Shown: positions 8,612 to 18,064, counted from the first letter of the stretch. The stretch: DNA of 64,000 nucleotides from Pseudomonas fortuita (GCF_026898135.2 NZ_CP114035.2:3017501-3081500); one strand, 5' to 3'. The notes: generated from the letters alone by a model not told the origin. Program-made: numbers and translations.

Positions 8612-9554
8612 GCATGATGTGCTGTGCTTCGGCGAAACCATGGCCATGTTCGTTGCCGAGCAGACAGGCGACCTGGCCAGTGTCGGCCAGTTCGGCAAAC
8701 GCATAGCAGGTGCAGACAGTAACGTGGCCATCGGCTTGGCGAGGCTGGGTTTCAAGGTGCGCTGGCTGAGCCGCGTCGGTAACGATTCACTGGGCCGTTT
8801 TGTGCTCGACAGCTTGCGCAGCGAAGGCCTGGACTGTTCCGGTGTCGAGGTGGATGCCTGCTACCCGACGGGTTTTCAGCTCAAGGCCCGCTGCGATGAT
8901 GGCAGCGACCCGGCAGTGGAGTACTTTCGCCGTGGTTCGGCAGCCAGCAAGCTGTCGCCCACATCGCTAGGCCCGGGCTTGCTGCAGGCACGCCATCTGC
9001 ACGCCACCGGCATCCCGCCGGCGCTGTCGGAAGGCTGCCGGGCGCTTTCCCACGCGCTGCTGGATGCCATGCGCGCAGCCGGGCGCAGCATCTCGTTCGA
9101 CCCTAACTTGCGTCCCTCGCTTTGGCCCGATCAAAGCAGCATGGTGCGCGAAATCAATGCCCTGGCCGCCAAGGCCGATTGGGTTTTACCGGGCCTGGAG
9201 GAGGGGCGGTTGCTGACTGGCCAGCACACCCCGGCGGACATCGCTGGGTTCTACCTCGACCAAGGGGTGGAACTGGTGGTGATCAAGCTGGGCGACGCCG
9301 GCGCCTACTACCGCAGCGCCAAGGGCGAAGGGCAGGTAGCACCGGTGGCGGTCAGCCGTGTGCTGGACACCGTCGGTGCGGGTGATGCCTTTGCTGTCGG
9401 CGTGCTCAGCGCGTTGCTTGAGGGACGTGCGGTGGAAGAGGCGGTCGCGCGCGGCAACTGGTGCGGCAGCCGTGCCGTGCAGTCACGCGGCGACATGGAA
9501 GGGCTGCCGCAGCGCCATGAACTGGAGGCCCACGACCTGCGCAGAAGCGCGTGA
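8604..9554 (+). CDS. kguK: 2-ketogluconate kinase KguK (PfkB family)
   Basis: 316 residues. PfkB carbohydrate kinase features: N-terminal GADSNVAIGLARLG and the C-terminal DTVGAGDAFAVGVL motif, whose GAGD holds the catalytic aspartate. It phosphorylates cytoplasmic 2-ketogluconate to 2-keto-6-phosphogluconate with ATP. GGAGG sits 6 nt before the start, inside the end of kguE. Residues in the middle (DPNLRPSLW) match sugar-acid kinases related to 2-dehydro-3-deoxygluconate kinase; the kgu context decides the substrate. Confidence 0.93.
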   Translation: MHEHDVLCFGETMAMFVAEQTGDLASVGQFGKRIAGADSNVAIGLARLGFKVRWLSRVGNDSLGRFVLDSLRSEGLDCSGVEVDACYPTGFQLKARCDDGSDPAVEYFRRGSAASKLSPTSLGPGLLQARHLHATGIPPALSEGCRALSHALLDAMRAAGRSISFDPNLRPSLWPDQSSMVREINALAAKADWVLPGLEEGRLLTGQHTPADIAGFYLDQGVELVVIKLGDAGAYYRSAKGEGQVAPVAVSRVLDTVGAGDAFAVGVLSALLEGRAVEEAVARGNWCGSRAVQSRGDMEGLPQRHELEAHDLRRSA

Positions 9555-9609
9555 GCCGCCCCGAAAGACCTGTTGCGACAAAAACAACAAGCTCAGGAGA
9601 AACAAAACC

Positions 9610-10911
9610 ATGCAAAGCCAAAGCCTGGCACCTCGCCGCTGGTGGTATATCATCCCGATCGTGTTCGTCACCTACAGCCTGGCGTACCTGGACCGCGCCA
9701 ATTATGGCTTCGCCGCTGCCTCTGGCATGGCCGAAGACCTGCACATCACACCCGTATTGTCTTCCCTGCTGGGCGCGCTGTTCTTTCTCGGTTACTTCTT
9801 CTTCCAGGTACCCGGCGCCATTTACGCCGAAAAGCGCAGCGTGAAGAAGCTGATCTTCGTCTGCCTGATCCTGTGGGGCGGCCTTGCCACGCTCACCGGC
9901 ATGGTCAGCAACGTCTACATGCTGATCGGTATCCGTTTTCTGCTCGGGGTGGTGGAGGCCGCCGTCATGCCGGCAATGCTGGTGTACCTGTGCCATTGGT
10001 TCACCCGCGCCGAGCGCTCGCGCGCCAACACCTTCCTGATGCTCGGCAACCCGGTGACCATCCTGTGGATGTCGGTGGTGTCGGGATACCTGATCAAGCA
10101 TTACGACTGGCGCTGGATGTTCATCATCGAAGGCCTGCCTGCGGTGATCTGGGCATTCTTCTGGTGGCGCCTGGTGGATGACCGCCCAGCCCAGGTGAAG
10201 TGGCTGAGCGCTCAGGAAAAGGCCGACCTGGCGCAGGCCCTGGCCGCTGAGCAACAGGGCATCAAGCCGGTAAAGAACTATCGCGAGGCGTTCCGCTCGC
10301 GACAGGTGATCATTCTGGCGCTGCAGTACTTCTGCTGGAGCATTGGCGTGTACGGCTTCGTGCTGTGGCTGCCGTCGATTCTGAAGCAGGCGGCCAACGT
10401 CGATATCGTGCAGGCCGGCTGGCTGGCCTCGGTGCCTTACCTGGCGGCGGTACTGGCGATGGTGGGCGTGTCCTGGGCGTCCGACCGCCTGCAAAAGCGC
10501 AAGCGCTTCGTCTGGCCGCCGCTGCTGGTTGCCGCTGTGGCGTTCTATGGCTCGTACGCGTTGGGCAGCGAACATTTCTGGCTGTCGTACGCGTTGCTGG
10601 TGGTCGCAGGCGCCTGCATGTACGCGCCCTATGGCCCGTTCTTCGCAATCGTGCCGGAGATTCTGCCGGCAAACGTCGCAGGCGGGGCCATGGCGCTGAT
10701 CAACAGCATGGGCGCGTTGGGCTCGTTCGGCGGTTCGTGGTTGGTGGGCTACCTCAATGGCGCTACCGGCGGGCCCGGCGCCTCTTACCTGTTCATGTGC
10801 GGCGCGCTGCTGGCAGCTGTGGCGCTGACCGCTGCACTCAATACCCCCCAGACGTCCGGCCGGGCCAAGCGCGACAGCGCGAGGCTGGCCATGAACCCTC
10901 AGGAAACCTGA
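9610..10911 (+). CDS. kguT: 2-ketogluconate transporter KguT (MFS, anion:cation symporter type)
   Basis: 433 residues from the ATG at 9610, which has AGGAG 10 nt upstream. About twelve hydrophobic segments. The N-terminus shows the YLDRANYGFAAA signature of the anion:cation symporter branch that carries hexuronates and sugar acids. It would import the 2-ketogluconate made in the periplasm by the dehydrogenase encoded upstream. Fourth protein of the PtxS pathway and third gene of the operon; kguD begins one base after its stop. Confidence 0.93.
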   Translation: MQSQSLAPRRWWYIIPIVFVTYSLAYLDRANYGFAAASGMAEDLHITPVLSSLLGALFFLGYFFFQVPGAIYAEKRSVKKLIFVCLILWGGLATLTGMVSNVYMLIGIRFLLGVVEAAVMPAMLVYLCHWFTRAERSRANTFLMLGNPVTILWMSVVSGYLIKHYDWRWMFIIEGLPAVIWAFFWWRLVDDRPAQVKWLSAQEKADLAQALAAEQQGIKPVKNYREAFRSRQVIILALQYFCWSIGVYGFVLWLPSILKQAANVDIVQAGWLASVPYLAAVLAMVGVSWASDRLQKRKRFVWPPLLVAAVAFYGSYALGSEHFWLSYALLVVAGACMYAPYGPFFAIVPEILPANVAGGAMALINSMGALGSFGGSWLVGYLNGATGGPGASYLFMCGALLAAVALTAALNTPQTSGRAKRDSARLAMNPQET

Positions 10912-10912
10912 A

Positions 10913-11887
10913 ATGAAGAAGCGAATCGTCCTTTACAAACGCCTGTCCGACGACTTGATGGCACGCCTGCAAAACCACGTTGAGGTGACCTGGGTGGACA
11001 CCACACAGCCAGATGGCCTGGCCCGGCTGCGCGACGCGTTGCCGGGGGCGCATGGGTTGTTGGGGGCCAGCCTGCGCCTGGATGCCAGCCTGCTTGACTT
11101 GGCGCCGCAGCTGGAAGTGGTGTCCAGCGTTTCGGTGGGCGTGGACAACTACGATGTTGCCGAACTCAGCCGGCGTGGCGTGATGCTGACCAACACACCT
11201 GACGTGCTGACCGAAACCACTGCCGACACCGGCTTTGCCTTGATGCTTGCTACCGCCAGGCGGGTGGTGGAACTGGCGAACTGGGTGCGTGACGGCCATT
11301 GGCAGGCCAACCTGGGGCCGGGGCATTTTGGCAGTGATGTGCACGGCAAGACGCTGGGCATCGTCGGCATGGGCCGCATCGGCGAGGCTTTGGCCCGGCG
11401 CGCGGCAGCCGGCTTCGGCATGCGTGTGCTGTATCACAGCCAACGTGCCAAACCGGAGGTGGAGGCGCGCCATGCGGCACGCCAGTGCAGCCTGGATGAG
11501 TTGTTGCAGCAGGCAGATTTCGTTTGCCTGACCGTGCCGCTGAGCGTCAGTACCGAAGGCCTGATCGGTGCACGAGAGCTGGCGTTGATGAAGGATGAGG
11601 CGATCCTGGTGAACATCTCACGGGGGCGCGTGGTGGATGAGCAGGCGCTGGTCGAAGCGTTGCGGGCCAGGCGCATACGTGGCGCGGGGCTGGATGTGTT
11701 TGTGCAGGAGCCGCTATCAGTAGACTCTCCGCTGTTGCAGCTCGATAACGTGGTAGCGACACCGCATATCGGCTCCGCGACCGAGGAAACCCGCCAGGCC
11801 ATGGCGCGTTGCGCGGTAGACAACCTGCTGAGCGCGCTGGCCGGTGAGCGGCCGGCAAATTTGGTGAATGAGGTGTGCAGAACGTGA
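10913..11887 (+). CDS. kguD: 2-keto-6-phosphogluconate reductase KguD (D-2-hydroxyacid dehydrogenase family)
   Basis: 324 residues. NAD(P)-binding motif GIVGMGRIGEAL at about residues 145-156, and the family catalytic residues: Arg in NISRGRVVDE, Glu in DVFVQEP and His in TPHIGSATEE. It reduces 2-keto-6-phosphogluconate to 6-phosphogluconate, which enters the Entner-Doudoroff route. AGGA lies 8 nt before the start, one base after kguT. Last gene of the operon, followed by a stem-loop. Confidence 0.93.
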   Translation: MKKRIVLYKRLSDDLMARLQNHVEVTWVDTTQPDGLARLRDALPGAHGLLGASLRLDASLLDLAPQLEVVSSVSVGVDNYDVAELSRRGVMLTNTPDVLTETTADTGFALMLATARRVVELANWVRDGHWQANLGPGHFGSDVHGKTLGIVGMGRIGEALARRAAAGFGMRVLYHSQRAKPEVEARHAARQCSLDELLQQADFVCLTVPLSVSTEGLIGARELALMKDEAILVNISRGRVVDEQALVEALRARRIRGAGLDVFVQEPLSVDSPLLQLDNVVATPHIGSATEETRQAMARCAVDNLLSALAGERPANLVNEVCRT

Positions 11888-11893
11888 GAACAA

Positions 11894-11912
11894 GGGGCCG
11901 CTATGCGGCCCC
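11894..11912. terminator. Stem-loop between convergent kguD and endA
   Basis: Eight-base GC arms GGGGCCGC and GCGGCCCC around a 3-nt loop, 7 nt after the kguD stop and 15 nt from the endA stop. No long T run, so it may act as a weak bidirectional terminator. Confidence 0.6.
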
Positions 11913-11926
11913 CGTACAATACAGGT

Positions 11927-12892
11927 CTATCGGCAGTTACCTGCCTTGCGATAGCCCGCTGCCTGCGCCTCACCCTCGTTAGCGAAGGTCACCTGGTTCT
12001 TGGCTGCGACCTGGTTGTAGCCCGGGCAGCCTACAGACAGGTGATATACGTGGCTGTTGCGGTTGCCAAGCACGGCCCCGACTGACTGGACACTGGCCAG
12101 GCTCGGCTTGGGCTCTGGCTTGGCGGCTTTCGCCGGCACCGCCTGTACCACGCCACTGCCAACCGGCTTGTAGTCGGCCGTCCACTTGCGCTCGCCGCTC
12201 ACGAACGGGTTGGCGTGCCCCATGATGGCGGCGATGCGTCGGTCGCGCTCTTTCTCCCAGGCCGACACCGGGTGCTGTTTGTCCCAGGCCATCAGCAGTT
12301 GTTGCTGCTGGCGCGACATACTCAGCTGGTAACGGTCGAACATGTAGAACGTGGTGCGAGCCACCAGGCCTTTGACTTCATCGCGCGGTTCGGCGGCACG
12401 CTGGACGAAATCGACCTTGGTGGTGCACTGGCCATACTCGCCGGCATTGCCAGCGACCATGCCGTAGTTGAAGTTGCTGCGGTCGCCGTTGACCTCGCCC
12501 ACGGCCGGGTAGAGGTTGAACAGGTCGGCCTCCATGGCGCGGAACACTGGGTCGTTGTCCACGCAATGCTCGCGGCCGCCGTTCTTCCAGCACTGGCGCT
12601 GGTTGCCGAACGTATAGGCGGGCACGATGTGTTCCCACTCGGTGCGTTCGGCACGGTTTTGCTGCTTGCGCGTCTGGTAACCGCACGAAGCGGCATCGAT
12701 GCGCCCACCCGACTTGCCCACCCAGGTCCATTTGCAACCGCAGTACAGGTCACCCATGGCACTGCTGGCCTGGTCCAGGTACACCTTCTGCTTGGCTACC
12801 ACCTTGGCCTCGGTAAACGTCGCCGGGGGGTTGGCCAAGGCAGGCAAGGTGAAGGAAAACACTAAGGTTAAGGCGTAAAGCAGTGATTTCAT
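11927..12892 (-). CDS. endA: Endonuclease I family secreted nuclease (EndA-like)
   Basis: 321 residues from the ATG at 12892. A Sec signal peptide (MKSLLYALTLVFSFTLPALA) leads into the endonuclease I fold. The catalytic region is RTEWEHIVPAY, whose histidine is the expected active-site residue, with downstream NDRSNFNYG-type ligands visible as NGDRSNFNYG. Conserved cysteines CGCKW and CGYQTR fit disulfide bonding in the periplasm. The C-terminal 50 residues (HVYHLSVGCPGYNQV, ending GNCR) form a small extra domain resembling metal-binding tails on other Pseudomonas nucleases. Likely role: periplasmic or extracellular DNA breakdown. A small gene of unknown function ends 14 nt upstream. Confidence 0.87.
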   Translation of the reverse strand: MKSLLYALTLVFSFTLPALANPPATFTEAKVVAKQKVYLDQASSAMGDLYCGCKWTWVGKSGGRIDAASCGYQTRKQQNRAERTEWEHIVPAYTFGNQRQCWKNGGREHCVDNDPVFRAMEADLFNLYPAVGEVNGDRSNFNYGMVAGNAGEYGQCTTKVDFVQRAAEPRDEVKGLVARTTFYMFDRYQLSMSRQQQQLLMAWDKQHPVSAWEKERDRRIAAIMGHANPFVSGERKWTADYKPVGSGVVQAVPAKAAKPEPKPSLASVQSVGAVLGNRNSHVYHLSVGCPGYNQVAAKNQVTFANEGEAQAAGYRKAGNCR

Positions 12893-12906
12893 GAGAAAAA
12901 CATATT

Positions 12907-13290
12907 TCAGATTGGGGCGCGCATTGTAATGCTTTCCCCGTGGCTGGCCAGCTCGCTGAGCCATACCAGCGGTCGGCCCGGGGCGTCCCCTGCCATACGG
13001 CTGAACGTGGCCGAGTCGAGCATGTCCCTGACCTGGGCGCCCATGCGCAACAGGCGCTCGATGAAACCGGCACCGACGTCGCCGTAGTCCTCAAGCGAAA
13101 CGCCGCTCTGGTTGTGCTGGATCGCCAGGTGGTAATGACTGACCCCCGCGCCATTGCCGCTGCCGCCAAGTACCACCGTGAAGCGGGGGCCGAGCAGCGT
13201 GGCCAGGCGTTGCTGGACCAGGTCGAGCAGTGCAAGCGGTACTTCATCGTGCCGCAGCGTGTTGGGGAAGCAAGGGGTGAAGGGAAGCAT
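12907..13290 (-). CDS. Conserved-looking protein of unknown function, 127 aa
   Basis: 127 residues; AGGA 8 nt before the ATG. I do not recognise a family. The protein is soluble, with no signal peptide or membrane segment. The N-terminal half contains a glycine-rich strand (FTVVLGGSGNGAGVSHYHLAI), and a helical part follows (GAGFIERLLRMGAQVRDML). Third-position GC is like that of its neighbours, and the gene is placed 14 nt before endA on the same strand, which supports a real gene in an operon with it. Confidence 0.6.
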   Translation of the reverse strand: MLPFTPCFPNTLRHDEVPLALLDLVQQRLATLLGPRFTVVLGGSGNGAGVSHYHLAIQHNQSGVSLEDYGDVGAGFIERLLRMGAQVRDMLDSATFSRMAGDAPGRPLVWLSELASHGESITMRAPI

Positions 13291-13406
13291 GGGTGTGTCC
13301 TGCTGGCCGGGTTCGAGTGTTGGCCAGCTTAGGCAAGGTGACTGTCAACTTGGGTTAAGCGGGGGTAAAAGCGGGTAATGCTTAACCCTGGCGTGCGCGG
13401 CTGTTT

Positions 13407-13522
13407 GTGGGAGCGGCCTTGTGTCGCGAAAGGGCCGCGAAGCGGCCCCGGCAATGTTGGCGGTGAAGCTGAAAACCTGGGGGCGCTCCGCACCCCTTTC
13501 GCGACACAAGGCCGCTCCCACA
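13407..13522. repeat. Pair of inverted REP elements (BIME)
   Basis: GTGGGAGCGGCCTTGTGTCG with AGGGCCGCGAAGCGGCCC, and about 40 nt later the reverse-oriented CGACACAAGGCCGCTCCCAC. The pair faces head to head between the small unknown gene and the bamA paralog. Confidence 0.85.
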
Positions 13523-13523
13523 A

Positions 13524-13550
13524 GAGCCCTCCCACCGTAAGAAAGGGCTC
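13524..13550 (-). terminator. Hairpin at the end of the bamA paralog
   Basis: Arms GAGCCCT and AGGGCTC around 13 nt; the hairpin overlaps the last base pairs of the stop codon region. It has no U tract, so termination is only a possibility. Confidence 0.35.
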
Positions 13551-15912
13551 AGAACGTCTGCCCCAGCGAAAACTGGAAGATCTGGGTCTCGGCGTTATCC
13601 GGTTTTTTCAACGGCGCCGCCAGGCTGAAGCTCAGTGGCCCCATGGGGCTGTACCAGGTCACGCCAACCCCTAGCGACACGGCCATCTGCGCCAGGTCGA
13701 CGCTGCCGCAGCCCTGGGTGGTCGACAGGTAACAGGTGTCGGCATACACGTTACCGGCGTCGACGAACAACGAGCTGCGCAGCTGGCTCTGGTCCTTCAC
13801 GAACGGCAGCGGGAAGATGTATTCGGCGCCGCCGCTAATCAGGATATTGCCCCCCAGCACATCGGTGTCGCGGTCGGAATAGTAAGCCTGTCCGGCGCTG
13901 GCGTAGGTACCGGTGGCCGGGGTGTTGCGCGGGCCGAGGGTGCCATCCTTGAACCCGCGCACCGAGCCTTGGCCACCGGCGGTGTAGCTCTCATAGAACG
14001 GCAAGCCGTCGGTGGATCCGTAGCCATTGCCGTAGCCCAGGGTGGTGTGCAGGCGCAGCGAGGTGTTGTTGGTTACCGGCAGGAAGGTCTGGCCGTTGTA
14101 ATCCAGTTTGTAGAATGACAGGTCGCTGCCAGGGGTGGTGGCCATCAGTGTCAGGCTCTGGGAGTGACCACGGGTGGCCAGCACGCCTTTGTTCAGGGTC
14201 GACTCGGACCAGCCGATCGACGCCTTGAGGTTGTTGAAACGCTTGCCCTCACGGGTGATGAAGTCGTAGATCTCGTCGGCGCTGTAGGTGCCTGGCGAAA
14301 TGTCGTCGTGCTGCAGGGTCAGGCCGTAGGTCAGGCGCGAGGTTTCGTTGATCGGGTAGCCAAAGCTTACCCCGGCGCCGTAGCTATTGATCGCGTAGTA
14401 CGAAACGCCATCGTCGTAGTAGTCGCTGTAGTCGGTGCTGTTGTAGAACAGGTTGTAGCCCAGGCTGACACCGTCGGCAGTGAAGTAGGGGTCCACGAAA
14501 CCGAAGTTGTACTTGGTCTGGTACTCGCTGCGGGTCAGCCCGATGGACACCTTGTTACCGGTACCGAGGAAGTTGCTCTGGCTGATCGAACCCCCGAGGA
14601 TCAGGCCGGCGCTCTGGGCGAAACCGACGCTGGCGGTGATCGAGCCGGAGGCTTGCTCTTCGACGCTGTAGTTGACGTCGACCTGGTCGTCAGTACCTGG
14701 TACTGGCGGGGTCTCGACGTTGACTTCCTTGAAGAAGCCCAGGCGCTCCAGACGGGTCTTGGACTGGTCGATCAGGTAGGTCGAAGCCCAGCCACCTTCC
14801 ATCTGGCGCATTTCGCGGCGCAGCACTTCGTCTTCGGTCTTGGTGTTGCCGCGGTAGTTGATGCGGTTGACGTAGGCACGCTTGCCCGGGTCGACCACGA
14901 ACATGATGTCGACCGTGTGGTCCTGGTCGTTGGGCTGCGGCACGCCGTTGACGTTGGCGAAGGTGTAGCCTTCGTTACCCAGGCGGCGGGTGATCAGCTC
15001 GGACGTGGTGGTCATCACCTTGCGCGAGAACACCTGGCCCGGCTGCACCAGCAACAGCGACTTGACCTGGTCTTCTGGCACTTTCAGGTCACCGGACAGC
15101 TTCACGTCGCGAACGGTGTACTTCTCGCCTTCGTTGATGTTGACGGTGATGTAGACGTGTTTCTTGTCCGGCGTGATGGACACCTGGGTGGAGGCGATGT
15201 CCATGTTGATGTAGCCGCGGTCCAGGTAGTAGGAACGCAGGCGCTCCAGGTCACCGGACAGTTTTTCGCGGGCATACTTGTCGTCGTTCTTGAAGAACGA
15301 CAGCCAGTTGGTGGTCTTCAGCTCGAACAACTGGCCCAGGGTTTCATCATCGAACACGTTGTTGCCAACGATGTTGATGTGCTGGATGGCAGCAACGGTG
15401 CCTTCGTTGATCTTGATCTTCAGTGCCACACGGTTGCGCGGCTGCGGCACCACTTCGGCGTCAACCTCGGCCGAGTAGCGGCCTTGGGCCACGTACTGGC
15501 GCTGCAGCTCGTTACGCACACCTTCGAGGGTGGCGCGCTGGAAGATCTCGCCTTCGGCCAGGCCCGATTGCTTCAGGCCCTTCATCAGGTCGTCGGTGCT
15601 GATGGCCTTGTTGCCTTCGATCTCGATGCTTGACACCGACGGGCGCTCCACCACGTTGATGATCAGCACATTGCCATCGCGGTTCAGCTGGATGTCCTGA
15701 AAGAAGCCGGTCTTGAACAGGGAACGGGTCGAGTCCACCAGGCGGCGATCATCGGCCTGGTCGCCGACGTTCAGCGGCAAGGCACCGAAAACACTGCCAG
15801 CGGACACCCGCTGCAGGCCGTTGACGCGGATGTCGGCGATCCTGAAAGCGCAGGCATGGGCCAGCGAGGCTTTCAGCAACAGGATGGAGAGCAACAGGCG
15901 CGGGTAGTTCAT
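13549..15912 (-). CDS. Outer membrane protein assembly factor BamA-type protein (Omp85), apparent second copy
   Basis: 787 residues from the ATG at 15912, the full BamA length. A signal peptide (MNYPRLLLSILLLKASLAHA) precedes five POTRA-type repeats (about residues 22-420; for example FRIADIRVNGLQRVSAGSVF and KRAYVNRINYRGNTKTEDEV), then a 16-strand barrel with the lid-loop motif GSVRGFKDG and a C-terminal phenylalanine. In Pseudomonas the essential bamA lies between rseP and skp/lpxD, whereas here none of those genes is present and the gene stands alone, divergent from a CpxR/CpxA-like pair. I infer a paralog, possibly made under envelope stress. That a second bamA exists elsewhere is inference from family knowledge. 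Confidence 0.88.
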   Translation of the reverse strand: MNYPRLLLSILLLKASLAHACAFRIADIRVNGLQRVSAGSVFGALPLNVGDQADDRRLVDSTRSLFKTGFFQDIQLNRDGNVLIINVVERPSVSSIEIEGNKAISTDDLMKGLKQSGLAEGEIFQRATLEGVRNELQRQYVAQGRYSAEVDAEVVPQPRNRVALKIKINEGTVAAIQHINIVGNNVFDDETLGQLFELKTTNWLSFFKNDDKYAREKLSGDLERLRSYYLDRGYINMDIASTQVSITPDKKHVYITVNINEGEKYTVRDVKLSGDLKVPEDQVKSLLLVQPGQVFSRKVMTTTSELITRRLGNEGYTFANVNGVPQPNDQDHTVDIMFVVDPGKRAYVNRINYRGNTKTEDEVLRREMRQMEGGWASTYLIDQSKTRLERLGFFKEVNVETPPVPGTDDQVDVNYSVEEQASGSITASVGFAQSAGLILGGSISQSNFLGTGNKVSIGLTRSEYQTKYNFGFVDPYFTADGVSLGYNLFYNSTDYSDYYDDGVSYYAINSYGAGVSFGYPINETSRLTYGLTLQHDDISPGTYSADEIYDFITREGKRFNNLKASIGWSESTLNKGVLATRGHSQSLTLMATTPGSDLSFYKLDYNGQTFLPVTNNTSLRLHTTLGYGNGYGSTDGLPFYESYTAGGQGSVRGFKDGTLGPRNTPATGTYASAGQAYYSDRDTDVLGGNILISGGAEYIFPLPFVKDQSQLRSSLFVDAGNVYADTCYLSTTQGCGSVDLAQMAVSLGVGVTWYSPMGPLSFSLAAPLKKPDNAETQIFQFSLGQTF

Positions 15913-16109
15913 CAGGGGTTCCAGACAAGCGGATTCGAAGGGGAGCAAGCGCGGGCAACCCGCTGGCAGCGGGCGATGAGGATACGGGCGGGCTGTGTAC
16001 GGCGCGGTTAGCCAAGGGTAAAGATGTGTAAAGTCCGACCAGCCGGCGGTGACAGTACTGGCCGGCGGGGCGATCATTACAGCCCCTGAAATTGCGATGT
16101 CTGGCCCCG

Positions 16110-16802
16110 ATGATCCCTGTGCTGCTGGTCGACGACGACCGCGAACTGACTGAAATGCTCTCTTTGTACCTGGCGCGCGAAGGCTTCCAGGCCACGGCGG
16201 TGGCCACGGGTGAAGAGGGCGAGACCCAGGCATTGTCCGGTCACTTCCAGGTGGTGGTGCTGGACGTGATGCTGCCGGGTATTTCTGGCATCGAAGTGCT
16301 GCGGCGCGTGCGTGCGCGCAGCCAGGTGCCGGTGCTGCTGCTGACCGCGCGTGGCGACAATATCGACCGTATTGCCGGCCTTGAGCTTGGGGCTGATGAC
16401 TATGTTCCCAAGCCCAGCTCCCCGGGTGAACTGGTTGCACGCCTGCGGGCGATACTGCGCCGGGTGCAGCCGCAACCGACAGGCGAGGGCAGTGCGCCCG
16501 AACAGGTGCGCACGGGCGCATTGAAGCTGTGGCCAGGACGTCGTGAAGCGCATTGGGGCCAAGCCACGCTGGAGCTGACGGGCTCGGAATTCAGCCTGCT
16601 CGAAGCGTTGGCTCGCCAGGCTGGTCAGTTGGTCAGCAAGCAGGACCTGTCCCTCAATGCCCTGGGGCGGCCGTTGACCCGTTATGACCGGCGCATCGAC
16701 GTGCACGTCAGCAGCATTCGGCAAAAGCTCGGCCCGCGCGCCGATGGCAGCAGCTGGATCCAGAGCGTGCGTGGCATGGGCTACATGCTGATTGTCGAAT
16801 GA
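16110..16802 (+). CDS. OmpR/CpxR-like response regulator
   Basis: 230 residues. Receiver domain 1-115 with acidic pocket D8-D10, phospho-acceptor D52 in VVVLDVMLPG and conserved lysine near residue 102 (VPKPSSPGEL). A winged-helix OmpR-type domain follows (LTGSEFSLLEALAR, then RPLTRYDRRIDVHVSSIRQKLG), closest in wording to CpxR. I use the ATG at 16110; a TTG at 16092 would add six residues, and neither has a clear ribosome site. The stop overlaps the kinase start by 4 nt (ATGA), so the pair is coupled. It is divergent from the bamA paralog with 197 nt between them. Confidence 0.88.
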   Translation: MIPVLLVDDDRELTEMLSLYLAREGFQATAVATGEEGETQALSGHFQVVVLDVMLPGISGIEVLRRVRARSQVPVLLLTARGDNIDRIAGLELGADDYVPKPSSPGELVARLRAILRRVQPQPTGEGSAPEQVRTGALKLWPGRREAHWGQATLELTGSEFSLLEALARQAGQLVSKQDLSLNALGRPLTRYDRRIDVHVSSIRQKLGPRADGSSWIQSVRGMGYMLIVE

Positions 16803-18064
16803 TGCGTCGGCGTCTGTTCTGGAAGCTGTTCCTGGCGTTCTGGCTGGCCAACTGCCTGACCTTCCTGGTGGGGGCGGGGGCCTTCATGCTCAATGACTGG
16901 CGCGGTGATACCCCGGCGCTGCGTTCGCTGCTGGCCACAGAACTGCAGTTACTGCAGCGTTACGGCGAGCAGGCCGGTCGGCAACTGCTGGAGGTGTCAC
17001 CGCAGCCGCCGGATGTGCGAGTGGGCCTATATGACAGCCAGGGCCAGCTGCTGGCGGGCAGGGCGGTGCCGGTGTCGCGTTTCGAGCAGGCGTTGAGCGA
17101 CCGAGAAGGCCGCCCGTTGGTGTTGCGTGCGTCGGTGGCTACGGCGCTAGGCGAGCCGCCGCGCCCGCGTGGCATGGGCCCGTTGGTGACCGGCACGCTG
17201 ATGAGTGCGTTGTTTGCCTTTCTGTGCAGCCTTTACCTGACTCGCCCATTGGCCTGGTTGCGTGAAGCCATGGGCCAGGTGGCCCAAGGCAGGTTCGATG
17301 TGCGTGTAAAACCCAGGTTGGGCAAACGGCGCGACGAGATCGTCGAACTGGCCGAGGACTGCGACCGCATGGCCGGCCAGCTCAAGGCCCTGGTACAGGC
17401 GCAGCAGAACCTGCTGCACGATATTTCCCACGAACTGCGTTCTCCGCTGACCCGCATGCATGCCGCCATCGGCCTGATGCGTCAGCAGCCTGACCGACAC
17501 GACATGCTGCAGCGGGTGGAGCGCGAATCACGGCGCATGGACGACCTGATCGAGCAACTGCTGACCCTGGCCCGCGCCCAGGCTCGGCAGGGCGACGGCG
17601 CCTTTGCCAGTGTAGATGTGACAGAGTTGCTGGCGCAGATCGTTGAAGACGCCCGTTTTGAAGCGGGCATGAAGCGGTGCCAGGTAACGTTGCAAGCCCA
17701 AGGGGCGTTTCTCATCCTGGGGCATGAAGAGCTGCTGTACCGGGCGTTCGAGAACATCATCCGCAACGCTGTTCGCTATACCGCCGCCGGCACAGAAGTG
17801 TTGGTGAGCGCTGTGTTGGCGCCGGGCGGGCAATGGCTTCAGGTCAGTGTCAGCGACCACGGTCCGGGGGTAGACCCGGCCCGTCTGAAGCGTATCTTCG
17901 AGCCGTTCGACCGCGGCACCGACAGTAGCGACGATGGTTTTGGCCTGGGCCTGGCGATTGCCCAGCGGGCCATTATCCTGCATGGCGGCAGCATTACCGC
18001 GCTGGCCGCAACCAGCGGCGGCCTGCGCGTGCGCATCGAGCTGCCGCAAAACCGCCCTACTTGA
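16799..18064 (+). CDS. CpxA-like sensor histidine kinase
   Basis: 421 residues. Transmembrane segment 1 at about 8-30, a periplasmic sensor of roughly 95 residues, transmembrane segment 2 at about 128-147, and a HAMP domain to about 200. The HisKA motif is LLHDISHELRSPLTR with H211. The ATPase domain has N box ENIIRNAVRY, G1 DHGPGV and G2 GFGLGLAIAQ. Length and wording match CpxA-type kinases. It is translated in a 4-nt overlap with the regulator. Its 3' end overlaps the convergent aldo/keto reductase gene by 8 nt. Confidence 0.9.
   Translation: MMRRRLFWKLFLAFWLANCLTFLVGAGAFMLNDWRGDTPALRSLLATELQLLQRYGEQAGRQLLEVSPQPPDVRVGLYDSQGQLLAGRAVPVSRFEQALSDREGRPLVLRASVATALGEPPRPRGMGPLVTGTLMSALFAFLCSLYLTRPLAWLREAMGQVAQGRFDVRVKPRLGKRRDEIVELAEDCDRMAGQLKALVQAQQNLLHDISHELRSPLTRMHAAIGLMRQQPDRHDMLQRVERESRRMDDLIEQLLTLARAQARQGDGAFASVDVTELLAQIVEDARFEAGMKRCQVTLQAQGAFLILGHEELLYRAFENIIRNAVRYTAAGTEVLVSAVLAPGGQWLQVSVSDHGPGVDPARLKRIFEPFDRGTDSSDDGFGLGLAIAQRAIILHGGSITALAATSGGLRVRIELPQNRPT

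Noticed and set aside
14164..15633. 489-residue plus-strand frame inside the bamA paralog
   Set aside because: Antisense shadow of the POTRA and barrel coding sequence; Val/Gly/Asp repeats reflect codon bias.
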